From: Basidiobolus meristosporus CBS 931.73
Lineage: Eukaryota; Basidiobolomycota; Basidiobolomycetes; Basidiobolales; Basidiobolaceae
Assembly: GCA_002104905.1 (NCBI GenBank)
Contig: MCFE01000606.1
Span: 1 to 53,538 of the forward strand
DNA: 53,538 bases
Direction of reading: 5' to 3'
A model generated the notes under the pieces. It did not search any database, was not told the origin of the DNA, and worked only from the letters and a program-made list of their open reading frames with translations. Shown here piece by piece: positions 32,653 through 44,167 of the stretch. Position 1 is the stretch's first letter. The number at the start of each line of letters is the position of its first letter. A program made the position numbers and the translations under genes.

Positions 32653-34315
32653 CTAAAACTGTGGCCTAGCTAGTGGATTTGTCAATATGTCTACCACCAT
32701 TTTGTCAGTTGGGCAGTAAACCAGCTCCACTAAGTTATTTTCTACAGCTTCCCTCACAACGTGATGCTGTATATCAATGCGCTTAGTTCTGGCATGATTA
32801 GTAGGATTTCTAGCTAATGAAATACAACTTTGATTATCCTTGTAAATACATGTTGGTTCACCTGAATTAAAACCTAAGTCTTTGAATAATTTTTGTAGCC
32901 ATATAGCCTCCTTAGTTGCTTGACATGCAGCCATATATTTGGCTTCAGTTGTAGATAGTGCCACAGTTGGTTGTTTCTTGCAATTCCATGTAATAGCTGC
33001 ATCAGCATAAAGAAATATATAGCCTTTGGTAGAGCATCTGTTAATCAGATCCCTACCCCAATCTGAATCACTATAATCATCAAATTTTTGCCTATTAGCT
33101 GCTCCAGAGTATTCCAGTACCATATTTATGGTACCTTGTAGATATCTGAAAATCCGCTTAACTGCTGTAATTTGATCTGATCCATAATTTTGCATGAATT
33201 GACTGACTATTCCAACTGCTATTGCAATATCTGGATGTGTAGACACCATCAAGTACATTAGGCTACCAACCATTGATTGATAGGGAAAGTTTTGGCCATA
33301 TTTGAGCTGTTTTCATCTATAACTGGCTGAGATATGCTTAATTTCAGGTTACTGTCCATAGGGGTTGCTGCAGGTTTGCAATTTTCCAGTTTGAACCATC
33401 TAAGAATGTCTCTGATGTACTTAGACTGATTCAGCACAATTTTTTGCGTAGGTATGTCAAATTTGACCTCAATTTCAAGAAAATAGCTCAATTTTCCAAG
33501 ATCTTTCATCTCAAACTTGCTGAAGAGATCTGATTTTGTCTATTTAAGTGCCTCTTGATCACTTGTAGCTATAATTAGGTTGTCCACATAAAGAACTAGG
33601 ATGATCACACCCTTTTTGAGCTGTTTCACATTTATACAGTGATCTGCAGTGCTACAAGAGAACCCAATTTCCTCTAGATATGTGTCAATCTTGTTATACC
33701 ATGCTCTGCATGCCTGCTTAAGCCCATACAACAGTTTTCTAAGTTTGCAAACCTTATGGGGGCCTTTTGGATTGGCCAAACCTTCTGGTTGCTCCATATA
33801 TATAGTTTCTTGCAAATCCCCATTTAGAAAGGCTGTTTTGACATCCATTTGGTGTAGATCTAAACTGTGTACAGCTGCCAGGGCTAGAACTGTCCTAATA
33901 GAGTTAAACTTGGCAACTGGAGCAAATGTTTCCTTAAAGTCTAGTCCCTGGATCTGGGAATAGCCTTTAGCTACCAATCTAGCCTTGTACTTATCAACAG
34001 CACCATTTGAGGTTATCTTGATCTTGTAGACCCATCTACTTCCTATTGCCTTCTCCCATTTGGTAAATATATCAGTTCCCCTGTTTTTGCATTGATCAGT
34101 AATTGGCACTCCTCCTGCATGGCTTGTTGCCACTTAGTAGCATCAGGACCTTGCATTGCCTGTTCCAGATTCTGAGGCTTGGCACATAAGGCAAAATAAG
34201 CTTCTTCATGATCATTGGATGTCTGCCACCAGGATCCAGGGGCATTTCTTATTCTGGTAGATCTCCTAACTGGGATAATCTGTTCTGTTCTGGAACTGGT
34301 AGAAGTATCTTCCAT
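32653..34315 (-). pseudogene. Copia B1 reverse transcriptase and RNase H, broken
   Basis: On the minus strand, RT starts near 34090 (GSRWVYKIKI). Motifs are ARLVAKGYSQIQGLDFKETF, MDVKTAFLNGDLQETIYM and LYGLKQACRAWYNKI. The catalytic box reads LYVDNLIIAT where YVDD is expected, so one aspartate is lost. A TAG follows at 33542-33540 and is in frame with the next piece. RNase H follows after a frame change near 33260-33270 (DYSDSDWGRD, KQPTVALSTTEAKYMAACQA). The C-terminus with HVVREAVENNLVELVYC ends near 32653, just before the purine tract. Confidence 0.9.
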
Positions 34316-34979
34316 CTCGGGCTGGATTTGGTATATATCTTCTTCATTTGTGTTGATTGCATCATCAGGCAGCTGGCCAATGATTTCTGTGGCTTTCTGA
34401 TCTGAATCTCCTCAAATACAACGTCTCTGCTCTTGATCAGCTTCTGAATTTTGCCATCATACACTCTATACCCTTTGGTATCTTAACAATGCCCAAGAAA
34501 GATCCCTTTCCTACTCTTTGGTTCCAACTTTGAGTGTTTTTTGTCAGGGATGTGATAAAAAACATCACTGCCAAAGATTGTGAGGTGCTGGAGATCTGGT
34601 TATTGCCTGCATATGCTTTAAAAGCTGTAGAGTCATGTAGTGCTGCTGTTGGGCATCTGTTCTTGATGTATACAGCGGTAGCAACAGATTCAGCCCAAAA
34701 CCTGTAGTCCATTCCCTTATCATGTAGCATAGATCTTCCCATCTCTACTATTGTTCTGTTTGCATGTTCTGCTACTCCATTTTGCTGTGAAATATGAGGA
34801 ATTGTGGTCTGTTGAAGTATACCAGTAGACAAGCAGTATTTTGCAAACTCCTTGGAGCAGTATTCTCCTCCATTGTCACTTTGTAGTACCTTCAGTTTAC
34901 ACCCAGTTTGTGTTTCTGCCATGTTCTTGAAGTGCTTAAATGTCTCTAAAGCTTCATCCTTTGTTTTGAGGAGGTACAC
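34249..34979 (-). pseudogene. Copia B1 integrase C-terminal part, broken
   Basis: On the minus strand from 34979, the integrase core continues after a TGA at 34982-34980 (where tryptophan is usual). It includes the second catalytic aspartate in VLQSDNGGEYCSKEF and the glutamate region PHISQQNGVAEHANRT. Frame changes occur near 34440-34464 and again near 34300, where the linker to RT (VRRSTRIRNAPGSWW) is read. This integrase would insert the cDNA. Confidence 0.88.
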
Positions 34980-36512
34980 TCATGTATATCTAGTCTTGTC
35001 ATCAATAAACGTCATAAAGTATCTCTTGGCTCCAAAGGACAGTGTTCTCATGGGGCCACATATGTCTGAGTGTACAATAGCCAATATTTCAGTGGTATTG
35101 ATGCCTTCTGAGCTCTTGAAACATTGCCTAGCTTGTTTGCCATATGAACATCCCTTACAAACATTAAATTTGATCAGAATTGAGTATTTTAGGCCCAAAA
35201 TAAGCTGATTTTTCACTAATTGGCTCATTTTCTGTTCCCCTTTGTGTCTTAGCCTCCTATGCCACATCTCCCAGTTGGTTTCATCAGTTTCAGCAATGTT
35301 GACATACTCAGGTACAATGATCTTGCATTGTAACTTGTATATATTGTGATCTCTGATTCCCAAAGCTAATTTTTGTCCATTCTCACTCAATATTGAGCAG
35401 CTCAGCTTAGTAACAACAAATTTCAGTCTCTGAGTAGTTGCTTTACTGACTGAGAGTAGGTTCTTAGCTATTCCAGGTACATAAAGTATGTCAGTCAGTT
35501 TTGCCATTGTTGCCCCTGAGTTATCACTCATATTTAGTTGTATAGACCCACTGGCGGTAGCTTCCAAGGCAGAGTTATCTCCCTGATAAACCTTTCTTAC
35601 AGGAATAGTCTTTAAGTTGCTGAACCAATCCTTTATACCACAAATATGCTGTGATACTCCAGAGTCAATATACCATTCATTACATTGGTTACTTGCACTC
35701 TCTTGTTCAGTTACAAATAACTGTTCATCAGTAGTTATATGGTTTGCCTGCTCTAGTTTCTGTTTTTTGTCTGCTTGTTTCTTCTTGCATTCTCTTGCCC
35801 AGTGTCCTGGCTTCTTACAGTAGTTACAGCAGCCTGGTTTTCTTTGGTTTGGTTGCTTTCCCTTCTTTTCTGTATGCCTTTCTGAACTGAATAAAGCATT
35901 ATCTTTGATTTTCTCTGCTTGATCATTATGTCTGAGTTCTACATGGAGAAGTCTTCCTTTGACATAGTCTAAAGTCAAGTTGTCTTCTCTGCTTTCAAAA
36001 GAAAGTATGAGTGGCTCATACTTGTCTGGTAGGCTGCAAAGCAGACAGAGTATCTTTTCTTCATAATCTACACCAGCATTAATTCTGTAAAGTTCTTCTG
36101 CAAGTGTCTCCATTCTGGTAATGAGTTGTAGCATGTCATCATCTGGCTTCTTCCTCATGTTGAAGAACTTTTGTTTCAAATAAAGCTTGCTTGATACTGA
36201 CTTTGCTCTAAAGATCTTCTCTAAGGATTCCCATGCTACGTTGGCAGTATTTGAGGCATGGATTTGTCCAATGAAGGAGTCTTGCACATTGATGCATATG
36301 GCATTGAAGGCCCTTCTCTCCTTCTCTTGAAACTTCTCCACAACTTCTGCTGTTCCTTTGGGCTCAACTTCCTTTCCTGTTACTATGTTCCAAGGCTTTC
36401 TTTCCTCAAGGTGGATCTGCATCTTGATTCTCCAAAGTCTGTAGTTCTTCCCATCAAACCTCTCTTTTACAGGGAAGATGTTGGTATTGCTTTGTTTGCT
36501 GGTAGAAGTCAT
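34980..36512 (-). pseudogene. Copia B1 gag, protease and integrase N-terminus
   Basis: An open frame of 510 codons from ATG 36512. The N-terminal gag domain (RFDGKNYRLWRIKMQIHLE) is of the copia type. A zinc knuckle CCNYCKKPGHWAREC (CX2CX4HX4C) lies near residue 230. The protease active site is WYIDSGVSQHICG, where DSGAS is the usual form. The integrase zinc site has HRRLRH and CKGCSYGKQAR, followed by the first catalytic aspartate in IVHSDICGPM. The frame ends at a TGA (34982-34980) just after FIDDKTRYT. This is the least damaged part of B1. Confidence 0.92.
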
Positions 36513-36536
36513 CTTTAGAATAGATTAAGGCAATTG

Positions 36537-36548
36537 GGGCTCATAACC
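36537..36548 (-). promoter_or_regulatory. Copia B1 primer binding site, initiator tRNA-Met half-molecule type
   Basis: Read on the minus strand, GGTTATGAGCCC directly follows the last base of the 5' LTR. It is complementary to the anticodon stem-loop of eukaryotic initiator tRNA-Met (GGGCUCAUAACC), not to the tRNA 3' end. Drosophila copia primes with such a half-tRNA. The reading is strong by sequence, but the actual cut tRNA is inferred. Confidence 0.8.
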
Positions 36549-36917
36549 TGTTGCAATTCAAGAAGTGATTTGGATATAAGGAACTTATCAAGAAATAGTG
36601 ATAATAGTTGAACCGTTGTTTATTCATAAAGAAGCTCAGTATTTATACCTTTGTAGAAGTACTACAGCTGCAACACTAAGTAGGGAGGGTTTCTCAATAT
36701 TCAGGAGCATTCTGTAACAGTTTCAGGGTTAGTACATAATGTTTGGTAATAGTGCTAATTTGACCTTGACTATAGGGGAATAATCATAAGATCATATATC
36801 TGGAGAAAGTGGCAAAGTTAAGGCAGAAAATGAGTCCTACAGTGACTAAGACTAGGCTAGAATTGTTAAGTAAATTTTTAGCTGCTGAATTATACCAAAT
36901 AGTCCAATATTTCAACA
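36549..36917 (-). repeat. 5' LTR of copia B1
   Basis: 369 bp, TGTTGAAATATTGG to TTGCAACA on the minus strand. It differs from the 3' LTR at a modest number of sites. A TATAAATA box lies at 36647-36640 on the minus strand. Confidence 0.95.
36640..36647 (-). promoter_or_regulatory. TATA box in the copia B1 5' LTR
   Basis: TATAAATA on the minus strand, preceded by GG and followed by CTGAGC. The same word is present in the solo LTR at 2155 and in the 3' LTR. Confidence 0.5.
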
Positions 36918-37405
36918 GATTTCCTATTGATTAATTGAACTTGTGAGTAGGTCAGCAATAAAATTACCAAGCCATTGCTTGCAGATAAATTTTGCAACAT
37001 AATGGAGGTATACATGGCAATTGATGAACCATCATATTATCAGCTGAAATTCTAGTTTCTTGGGACTACCACAGCTGATATCTCAGGTACTAGCTATTGA
37101 GTTAACAAGCAAAAGTATTTTCCAGAAGGAGACTAGGACAACTGGCATCTGTGCTAAGTTTGTTTGCTAACTGACCACTACTTCATCAAGAATTGCAACT
37201 GAAAATTGGATCAAAAAACACCTTATGATGTCAGGAAAATACCATCTGTATACCTGCAAAAAAATGGATGAAATCCATTAGCAACTTCACCCTACTGCTG
37301 GCATCATGGTAGAGGTTTAACCCCAGATAGTGCCATAAAGCACCAGATTAATCTGGCACTGTAAACATGCTGGTACTCTATGGCACTGTCCAGTAGAACA
37401 AGTCT

Positions 37406-37960
37406 ATTTGTTATCTTCATATTTGTGGCTTAGTACTTCACCAACTGCATAATCTGAAGGATCTATGTGAAGTATGAGCTCCTTGGCAAAGTCAGTTACT
37501 CCTAAGCCTGGCAGCTAGGCAAGCTCATTCTTGAGTGGCTAAAAGGCAGTCTCACAGTAATATGTCCCTGGAAGAACTCACTCCTTGCTAGCTTGACATT
37601 TAGCTTGTTCTCACTTAGCTTCTTTGAGACTTCTCTAATGTGCAACAAGTGGTCCTCCTCTGTCTTGAAGTATATCAATATTGCATCCAGGTAGATTACT
37701 ACACACCTGTCTAGGTACTCATGGAATATGGTTTGCATCAAGGTCAATAATATTGCAGGCTCATGACTGAGTACTCATGGTGCCCATGTCAGTCTCTGAA
37801 TGTACTGTGAGGATATTTTCTGCTTACACCCTAATCTGGTTTTATCATGACATTAAGTCATTCTTGCTGAATATGAAGGCTCCATTTAGTTGGCCTTGGT
37901 TTGGTTCTGCAGGTGGATCCAATCCAGATTAATAGTGAAAATCATGCAGTGATGCTCTCA
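37406..37960 (-). pseudogene. Family A-like gypsy RT and RNase H relic (A6)
   Basis: On the minus strand the RT block reads MQTIFHEYLDRCVVIYLDAIL, with YLDA instead of YLDD. It continues with a jump into RNase H near 37500 (LHIDPSDYAVGEVLSHKYE). An RT part upstream (about 37895-37800, with FSKNDLMS-like remains) is badly decayed. No LTR is attached. It is either a distant A copy or a sister family. Confidence 0.7.
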
Positions 37961-38590
37961 TATTGCTGGCTGCTTGATTGTTGGCCCTGCTTACAATGTT
38001 AAAATGGAGTTGTGAAAGTGCTTTGCTGTTTCTATTGATGTACAGGTAAGTACACCTGATGGTGTTTTGGCAGTTATTCAACAGGATTTGTAGAGCATTC
38101 AGAAAGTCTTATTGCAGTGTACACTTTTGTTGTGGAATCAACCAGCTAGTACATGCAAATACTGTATATGGAAAGAACCTGATAGTATCTAAACAACCTT
38201 AAAGTGGATGGCTGTTATAATGGTAGTATGAAGGCCAACAACTAATATTCTGTAATGCCACTGTACTAACTTACCAAGTGTTAGTTCCTTTTGCTACCTT
38301 CCCTAGTACAGTTTGTTTGTTCCATTGCAGAATCACCCCAAATTATTAGCTTACCCATCACTACTATAGGCTGTCAATAAGTTATTTGAATCAAAGAACT
38401 CTATGGCTGCCTACTTACCAACTTCAACCTAAATGCACATGTACTGCAATTGACATACTTCTCTCACCTCAACTCTATGGCATTTCAGTGTGATACTTAC
38501 AAAGTTGCCATCTGCCATGTATTGCTGCTAATATGTACATATTACCTATGTAAAATTAATGTGATGGTCCTGTCAAAAGGGCAGCAAAGA
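37961..38590. other. Unassigned AT-rich DNA
   Basis: Only short frames, no repeat match to the rest of the window that I can see. Nothing to annotate. Confidence 0.5.
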
Positions 38591-40912
38591 CTCCAAGTTG
38601 TATGACTAAGAGGTATTGGTCCCATCAGGACACCATGCAAAGACTCTCAAGAAACAATTGCACTCTAGATTTCACAAAAAAATTAGTCAAAATTCCTCAT
38701 TACAACAATACAAGAGTGGCTTTTTGTTGGTTAGCTGCCAATTTTCTGACTTCCTGGTCAAGGACACTCTATTGCCAACATTTTTCCTTTTTTTGGCTAT
38801 TGGCTCTTTTTCACACTCCCAACTTCCTGACTCAACCATTTCTCTTACTTTTCATACTTACAGAATAGTTAATTTCCATTGAGACTTTGGTTTTATCTCA
38901 ATTGCCAATTGTATTAACCCATACTATTCCCAATTCCCTACACTAACATGAGGCCCAACCCCACACTCAACAAATAATTCCTTTAAAATTCACATACCTA
39001 TATGTATTTCTGTTGTATTGCTCTCTTTCCATGACTTAGGTGGGAACCCAACAGCATTATACCACTGCTTGTTTGCTGGCTACCATACAACCAGTCTTCA
39101 TCTGCCACTGAAAGGTCTAGCACCTCATCTGCCAGTCTTTGTACTAAATCCTTGCCATGTTCAAATGCATTTTCTTGAGCACTGCTCTTGAAGACGTGCT
39201 GTAACATCTTGGCTTGTCTATTGATGTAAGAAAATCCCACTGAAGGCATTTTGATAAACTTTAGAGTTCTTAATGTTGTTACTCTGCCTGTCAGTGGGAT
39301 CTCCACTCTGTCAACAATGGAGGATGTGGAGGCTGTGGTGGACAAATTACCTTTTTCAGCAAACTCATCTACCTAACTGGAGTGTAGCTCAACTAGCTGT
39401 CCTTCAAACACTTGTTAAAGCAGCTATTTTCTTGTTCGTAATTCTTCTAGGCTACAATGGGATTCAGTCTGTTCCTTCCATACGGTATTATTTGACAAGA
39501 ACTGCAGCTTTTTCTCATGCTTCCTTGTCTCTGGCTTAGGTAGACTTTTTCCCATACCTTTTCCTTTATCACTGCCAGGTCTTTCACTGCTACTATGTCT
39601 GTATGCTTCTTGTATTGAACTATGATTTCTCCTTGATAAGTACTGTGGTGATGCATCTGTATTGGCCTGCTTGTCCCTTGCTGGCACTCTGCAGGCAACC
39701 TGATGCTTCTTTCCCACTAGCTTTGAGCTCTCAGCCTATGCTATGACAGGCTCCTGAGGTAGTCACCGTTTTTATCAGTGCCAGGTCCTTCATTGCTACT
39801 TTGATTGAATGCTTCTTGAGTAAAACCATGCTTTTTCCTTGGTAAGTGTTTTGCTGGTGCATCTGTGTCTACCTGCTTTTCCCTTATCAGCACTCTTCCA
39901 GCAACCTGATGTCTCTTTGACGCTTGTTTGGAGCTTTTAGCACTACTTGTAATGGGCTCTTGAGGAAGCCATTGATTTTTAGCCATAGCCCCCTTGCTCT
40001 TCTGCCTTTGATAGTTTCTACTGTTCTTGAGATACTTTCTTAGCATACCACTGCTGGATCAAAAATCAGTTTGCTTGTTTGAATCTAGGATAGTGCTCAT
40101 TGAACAAGTCAAGTTCATTCTGATTAGCCTTCAGTTCCTGATGGTCCCATGGTATGCTGGCCCTTAGCTGTTGATATGCTAGACTTCAAACAGTCTCTTG
40201 AGTATTAGTCCACTCTTCATTATCACACTGAATGGCATAAGAGATCTTCAATGTCACTTCATTTTTAGGCTCTGATACAAACACTAAATTTTCTCCCTGC
40301 CATGCTGTGATAGGTTTCTCTGTATGCTTTATCTTTTGGAACTGTTGTTGTGCTTCAAAGACTGTATGGTGTTCTTCTACTTTTACTTCAGGAAATGGTT
40401 TATTTCCTTGCTGTGGCATTGAGCTACTTGAGTTCCATCTTTGCAGCAAAGATACTGCCTTCTCTACCTGAGATATTGATTGCTTTAGTGTATTATCTGG
40501 TCATCCTGCTTCTGGACTATTTCCTGGTTTCTCTGGGCAATTGCATCTATCCTATCAGCCACTGCACCTATTTGCCTCACTGATGCTGTGGTATGGGATG
40601 ACAACATACTTGCAAATACAGGTGGTGGTCATGTTGCAATGACCACTTGCTGGTCTTCAACTGAGGTACTGCTTTTGCTACATTCTTGTCTACCTCAGCA
40701 ATATGGTCAGCTTGCACCCCCACAGAGATTCCCAGTTGCTTATATGACTGAGAGCCTGAGGAGTCCAGATTGTTACCTTCAGTGTGCACTCTTTTGACAA
40801 GGCCATTTTTGGTTGTACACTCTGGCTCTTGTTTGCAAGAGTTCTGTGTTGACCTGTGTAGAAATTGGCCTGTGCCTAGAAGAAACCCAATATACATTGG
40901 TAAAGCTGTCAT
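38591..40912 (-). pseudogene. K-family second gene, copy S3, relic
   Basis: On the minus strand, about 40880 to 39000, the order of blocks is as in S1: N-terminal DSSGSQS segment, central EKPITAWQGENLVFV, RKYLKNSRNYQRQKSKGAMA, the Q/S/K-rich linker (with KRHQVAGRVLIREKQ) and the C-terminal FKSSAQENAFEHGKDLVQRL. The tail is at 38990-38591. It has frame changes but keeps several long frames. It has no own tnp2 gene: the sequence upstream belongs to the T3 copy, on the same strand. Confidence 0.6.
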
Positions 40913-42214
40913 AAGAGGATTTAGCTACATGTTGTGGCCAATATAACATTGTGTTAGTTAGCTGATCACCCACAATTTGGGGCTGCTTAGTCTTGTAATG
41001 TCAAGGACATAGCTGTCTCCATAGATACATCTGTCCTGAGTATTTTCCAACTCTCCTTGGCTGTCCTCCATGTGACAACTCCACACATCCATGATAGACT
41101 CAAAGGTAATAATCTTGATGAAGTTGGGACTTGATAGTACTTTTAACTTGACTAGTTTTCCTATTTGCCCACACATCTGCACCACTGGAAACTCCCAAAA
41201 GGTGAAGCAAGATTCAATAATCTCCACCCACCAAGCAAGATGGAGTGGACATAATGGATGCAGTAGGAGCAGAGATCTACACACTCAGCTTTATGCTTGT
41301 ATTATGTATGCTCAAATTCCAATGCAAACTCCAGACATAAAAGCTATCAATGCATCAAGTTGCTCCACTTCTGAGTAGATATTCCCTCAATCTCCACATG
41401 TGACTCCCAATGCTTTCAATGTACTCTGGGTAGGTTTTGCCTCTGATGGTGATTTGCATAAACATGCACTGAGTGCATCCAATCCTTGCATTTGTATTGT
41501 TACATATGCATATGGATATTGAGTGGAGCTTGCAAGAAATATTTCAGGTATTGAATACTCTCCAATATCTTGCCAATTCTTTATATTTCTCCAGTCTCTT
41601 AAAGGGTTCATTTAGCTTCAAATGCCCCATGTGCAACTTGGTCATTAGTATAGAGATACTATTGAAGAGCACACACATTGTGGCCTATGGAAAGCACTTG
41701 CTTCAACAGATTCCCTGTATCACATTATTGCATCATTCAACAGCAAATGGAGTACTGGGTTCATGTGACTCCACAAAGTATCCTTGGCATTTTCTTCCAT
41801 GTGAATTGTTGCATTGCATATGGGAAGTTAGCTGGGTTCATGCAGGGTAATGCTGTCAGTGTAGATAGGCTCATAATCCATTAGTGAGTCTTCTTTGGAG
41901 CTATCTCTCTGCAGGCAATATATAATAGGTTGAGGTGTGGCAAAAGGCATCACAAATGCACCCAAATTGGCTTGAGCAAGGTGATAAGTATGGCTGGGTG
42001 CCTTTATACAAGTATCAGATGGCCAGTAAATTATTGTTGGAGCAGTAGTGACTGATAAATGTTCAAGTATGACTTGTGTGTCAAAACACTGGCTGTCATT
42101 ATTGTAATACATCCTATGCCATCTGCATGCTTCATGGCTGAGAGGCCTGCTACAATAGCCACATGCTAGCCATTGCCTTCTCTTAAGGTATTGAGTCAAA
42201 GTAGTCTTGTCCAT
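40913..42214 (-). pseudogene. tnp2-like transposase, K copy T3, degraded
   Basis: It starts at ATG 42214 (MDKTTLTQYLKRR). The N-terminal cysteine site CGYCSRPLSHEACRWH (CX2CX9CX2H) and the acidic part DSSKEDSLMDYEPI match T1 and T2. Downstream of 41820 the sequence differs from T1 and T2 and shows other pieces (NIKNWQDIGEYSIPEIF, LNLASPFGSFQWC). They may be the real C-terminus of the family, which the other two copies lack, or a separate insertion. Many stops. Confidence 0.55.
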
Positions 42215-42353
42215 GGGGTATATCACAGACATGCATCTGAGACATTGCACCTACATTAATGTAAGATTTAGTGATGACTCATACAGCTTTGGTATCACAT
42301 ACACATGTATATGCAACACTATTTCCCACTTGGTTTGACTCACCTCCACATAT
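42215..42353. promoter_or_regulatory. Divergent promoter region between T3 and S4
   Basis: 139 bp, about 80 bp shorter than in the other two K pairs, but it keeps the conserved block next to the plus-strand ATG (ACACTATTTCCC, GGTTTGACTCAC). Confidence 0.5.
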
Positions 42354-44167
42354 ATGCTGCCAAAAAATACCGCAATATTGTCTGGTTCCCAATCATACCA
42401 CACTGCTGGCAACAGCAGAAGAATGGATGTACAACTGCTTGCTCTGGCATTCAGTGCAACGTGCAGGGCTACTTCCAAAAGAGGTCAGTCTACCTTCTAA
42501 AGGTAATAGTGCTGACTCCTCTGGCTCTCAGTCCTGTAGGAAACAGAAAATCTCTGCTGAGCAACAGTCTGATCATTAATGCTCAAATAAGTGCAAATGC
42601 AGCAATTGCAGTACCTTTGGTAGAAGACCAGCAAATGACCATCACAACATCACCACCACCAATATTAGTAAGTATTGTGTCAGTACATGTCAAAGCATTA
42701 ATGAGGTTAGTTATGTGCACTGGCTAATGGGATTGTTTCAGTGGCTCAGAGAAACAAGGAAATAATCCAGACACAGAAAGAGTGGATAATCAATGTAGAG
42801 CAATCAATATTTCAGGCAGAGAATACAGAATCTGGATAACAAAGAAAGATATCAGGTAGCTCAATGTTGGAGCCAGGATTTGAGCCATTTCCTGACTCAC
42901 CTGTAGAGGATCATCATACAGTCTTTGAAGCAAAACAACAGTGCTCAGAGATAAAGCTCACAGAAATATATATGACACCATGGGAGGCAGAGACTGTGCT
43001 CTTTATAGCCAATCCTAAAAATCAGAAGACATTGAAAATCTGTGAAGCCTTGGAATGTGATGCCAAAGTGTATGTGCATATTTATGAAGCTGCTAGAAGT
43101 CTAGCCTGGCATCACCTTTAGGATGACAAACCTTGGGACCATCAGAAACTCAAAACTCAGGAACAATAAGCTTGATCTGTGTCATGAGCACTATCCTGGA
43201 TTCAAGCATGCAAATAGATTTAGTGCCAGTGTTAGTAAACTGAGAAAGTATCTCAAGCATAGCAGAGACCAACATAGACAGAAAACCCAGGGTGCCACAG
43301 CAAAAAACCAGTGGCTTCTTCAAGAGCTTGCCACAAGCAGGGCTGAAAACTCCAAACAACTAGCAACAAAACATCAGGCAGCCAGAGCTGTATCTGCAAG
43401 GGACTAGCAGGCAGAAACAGATGTATCCGTGCTACATACATTAAGGAAAGAATATAGCTCAATACAACAAACACTACCTCAAAGTAGCAGTGAAGTAACT
43501 GGCTGTGATAAAACCTGTGGCTTTCTCATGAGCCCATCACAAGTCAAGCTGCAAGCTCAAATCAATAGGCAAAGATGCATCAGGTTGCCAGTAGAGAGCC
43601 AGTAAGAGACAAGAAGGCAATTATTGATGCACCAATGCAGCATTCATCTAACAGATGACCTAGTACAACACAAGAAGCATTTGGTCAAAGTAGCAGCATA
43701 AGACTTGGCAGTGATAAGGGTAAAAGTCAAAAGAAAAAAGTTCACCCAAGCTGGAGACTGGGAAGCATGAGCAAAATGTTGCAGTTCATATCAATTATCT
43801 CTATTTGCCCAGAGCATGCTGAGTCCTAAACTAGTCAAGATGAAAAACTAACAAGAAAACTGCTGCTTTCACAAGAGTCTGACATTCAGCCAGTTTAGCT
43901 GCACTCCAGTGAGGTAGTCAAGCTTGCAGAGATGGAAATTTGTCTGCCATTGCCTTCACATCCCCTACTGTTGACAGAATGGAGTTCCCACTGACAGATA
44001 AAGCAACAATATCAGGAACCCAAAAGACTATCACAATGCGTACAATGGAGTTCTGGAATATAGATACGTATACCAAAAGTCTGCAGCTCATCTTCACAAG
44101 TAGTGCTTGACAAAAAGGAATTAAATACTGCCATAATTTTTGGCAAAGACTGGCAGGTGAAGAATTG
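42354..44167 (+). pseudogene. K-family second gene, copy S4, degraded
   Basis: It starts at ATG 42354 (MLPKNTAILSGSQ). The order of blocks follows S1: ALAFSATCRAT, the DSSGSQS-like segment, VFEAKQQCSEI, FIANPKNQKTLKICEAL, FKHANRFSASVSKLRKYLKHSRD, and the linker with ENSKQLATKHQAA. The C-terminal block near 44040-44160 (FWNIDTYTKSLQLIFTS) is cut by the LTR of gypsy F at 44168. Stops occur throughout. Confidence 0.58.

Larger units (their letters stand above)
32236..36917 (-). mobile_element. Ty1/copia element B1, full length with LTRs
   Basis: A 4682-bp element with two 369-bp LTRs (32236-32604 and 36549-36917) and a perfect 5-bp target duplication GATTT (32231-32235 and 36918-36922). The genes are on the minus strand in the order gag, protease, integrase, RT, RNase H, as in copia. 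The purine tract before the 3' LTR is TTGAGGGGGAG on the minus strand (about 32605-32615). One or more stops and frame breaks in each part make it inactive. Confidence 0.96.
32211..37405 (+). mobile_element. Harbinger relic Harb4, non-coding, split by copia B1
   Basis: 32211-32235 and 36918-37030 match the divergent intergenic region of Harb1 (about 8925-9080), with mostly C-to-T or G-to-A changes and a short gap. 37290-37405 matches the Harb1 right end, including the GTGCC-rich subterminal part and the terminus GAACAAGTCT. The transposase gene between these parts is gone. It is either an internally deleted non-autonomous copy or a decayed one. No left terminus is present. Confidence 0.75.

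Noticed and set aside
36537-36548. A tRNA gene at the copia primer site
   Set aside because: Only 12 bases match the anticodon arm and no cloverleaf can be formed. It is a primer binding site.
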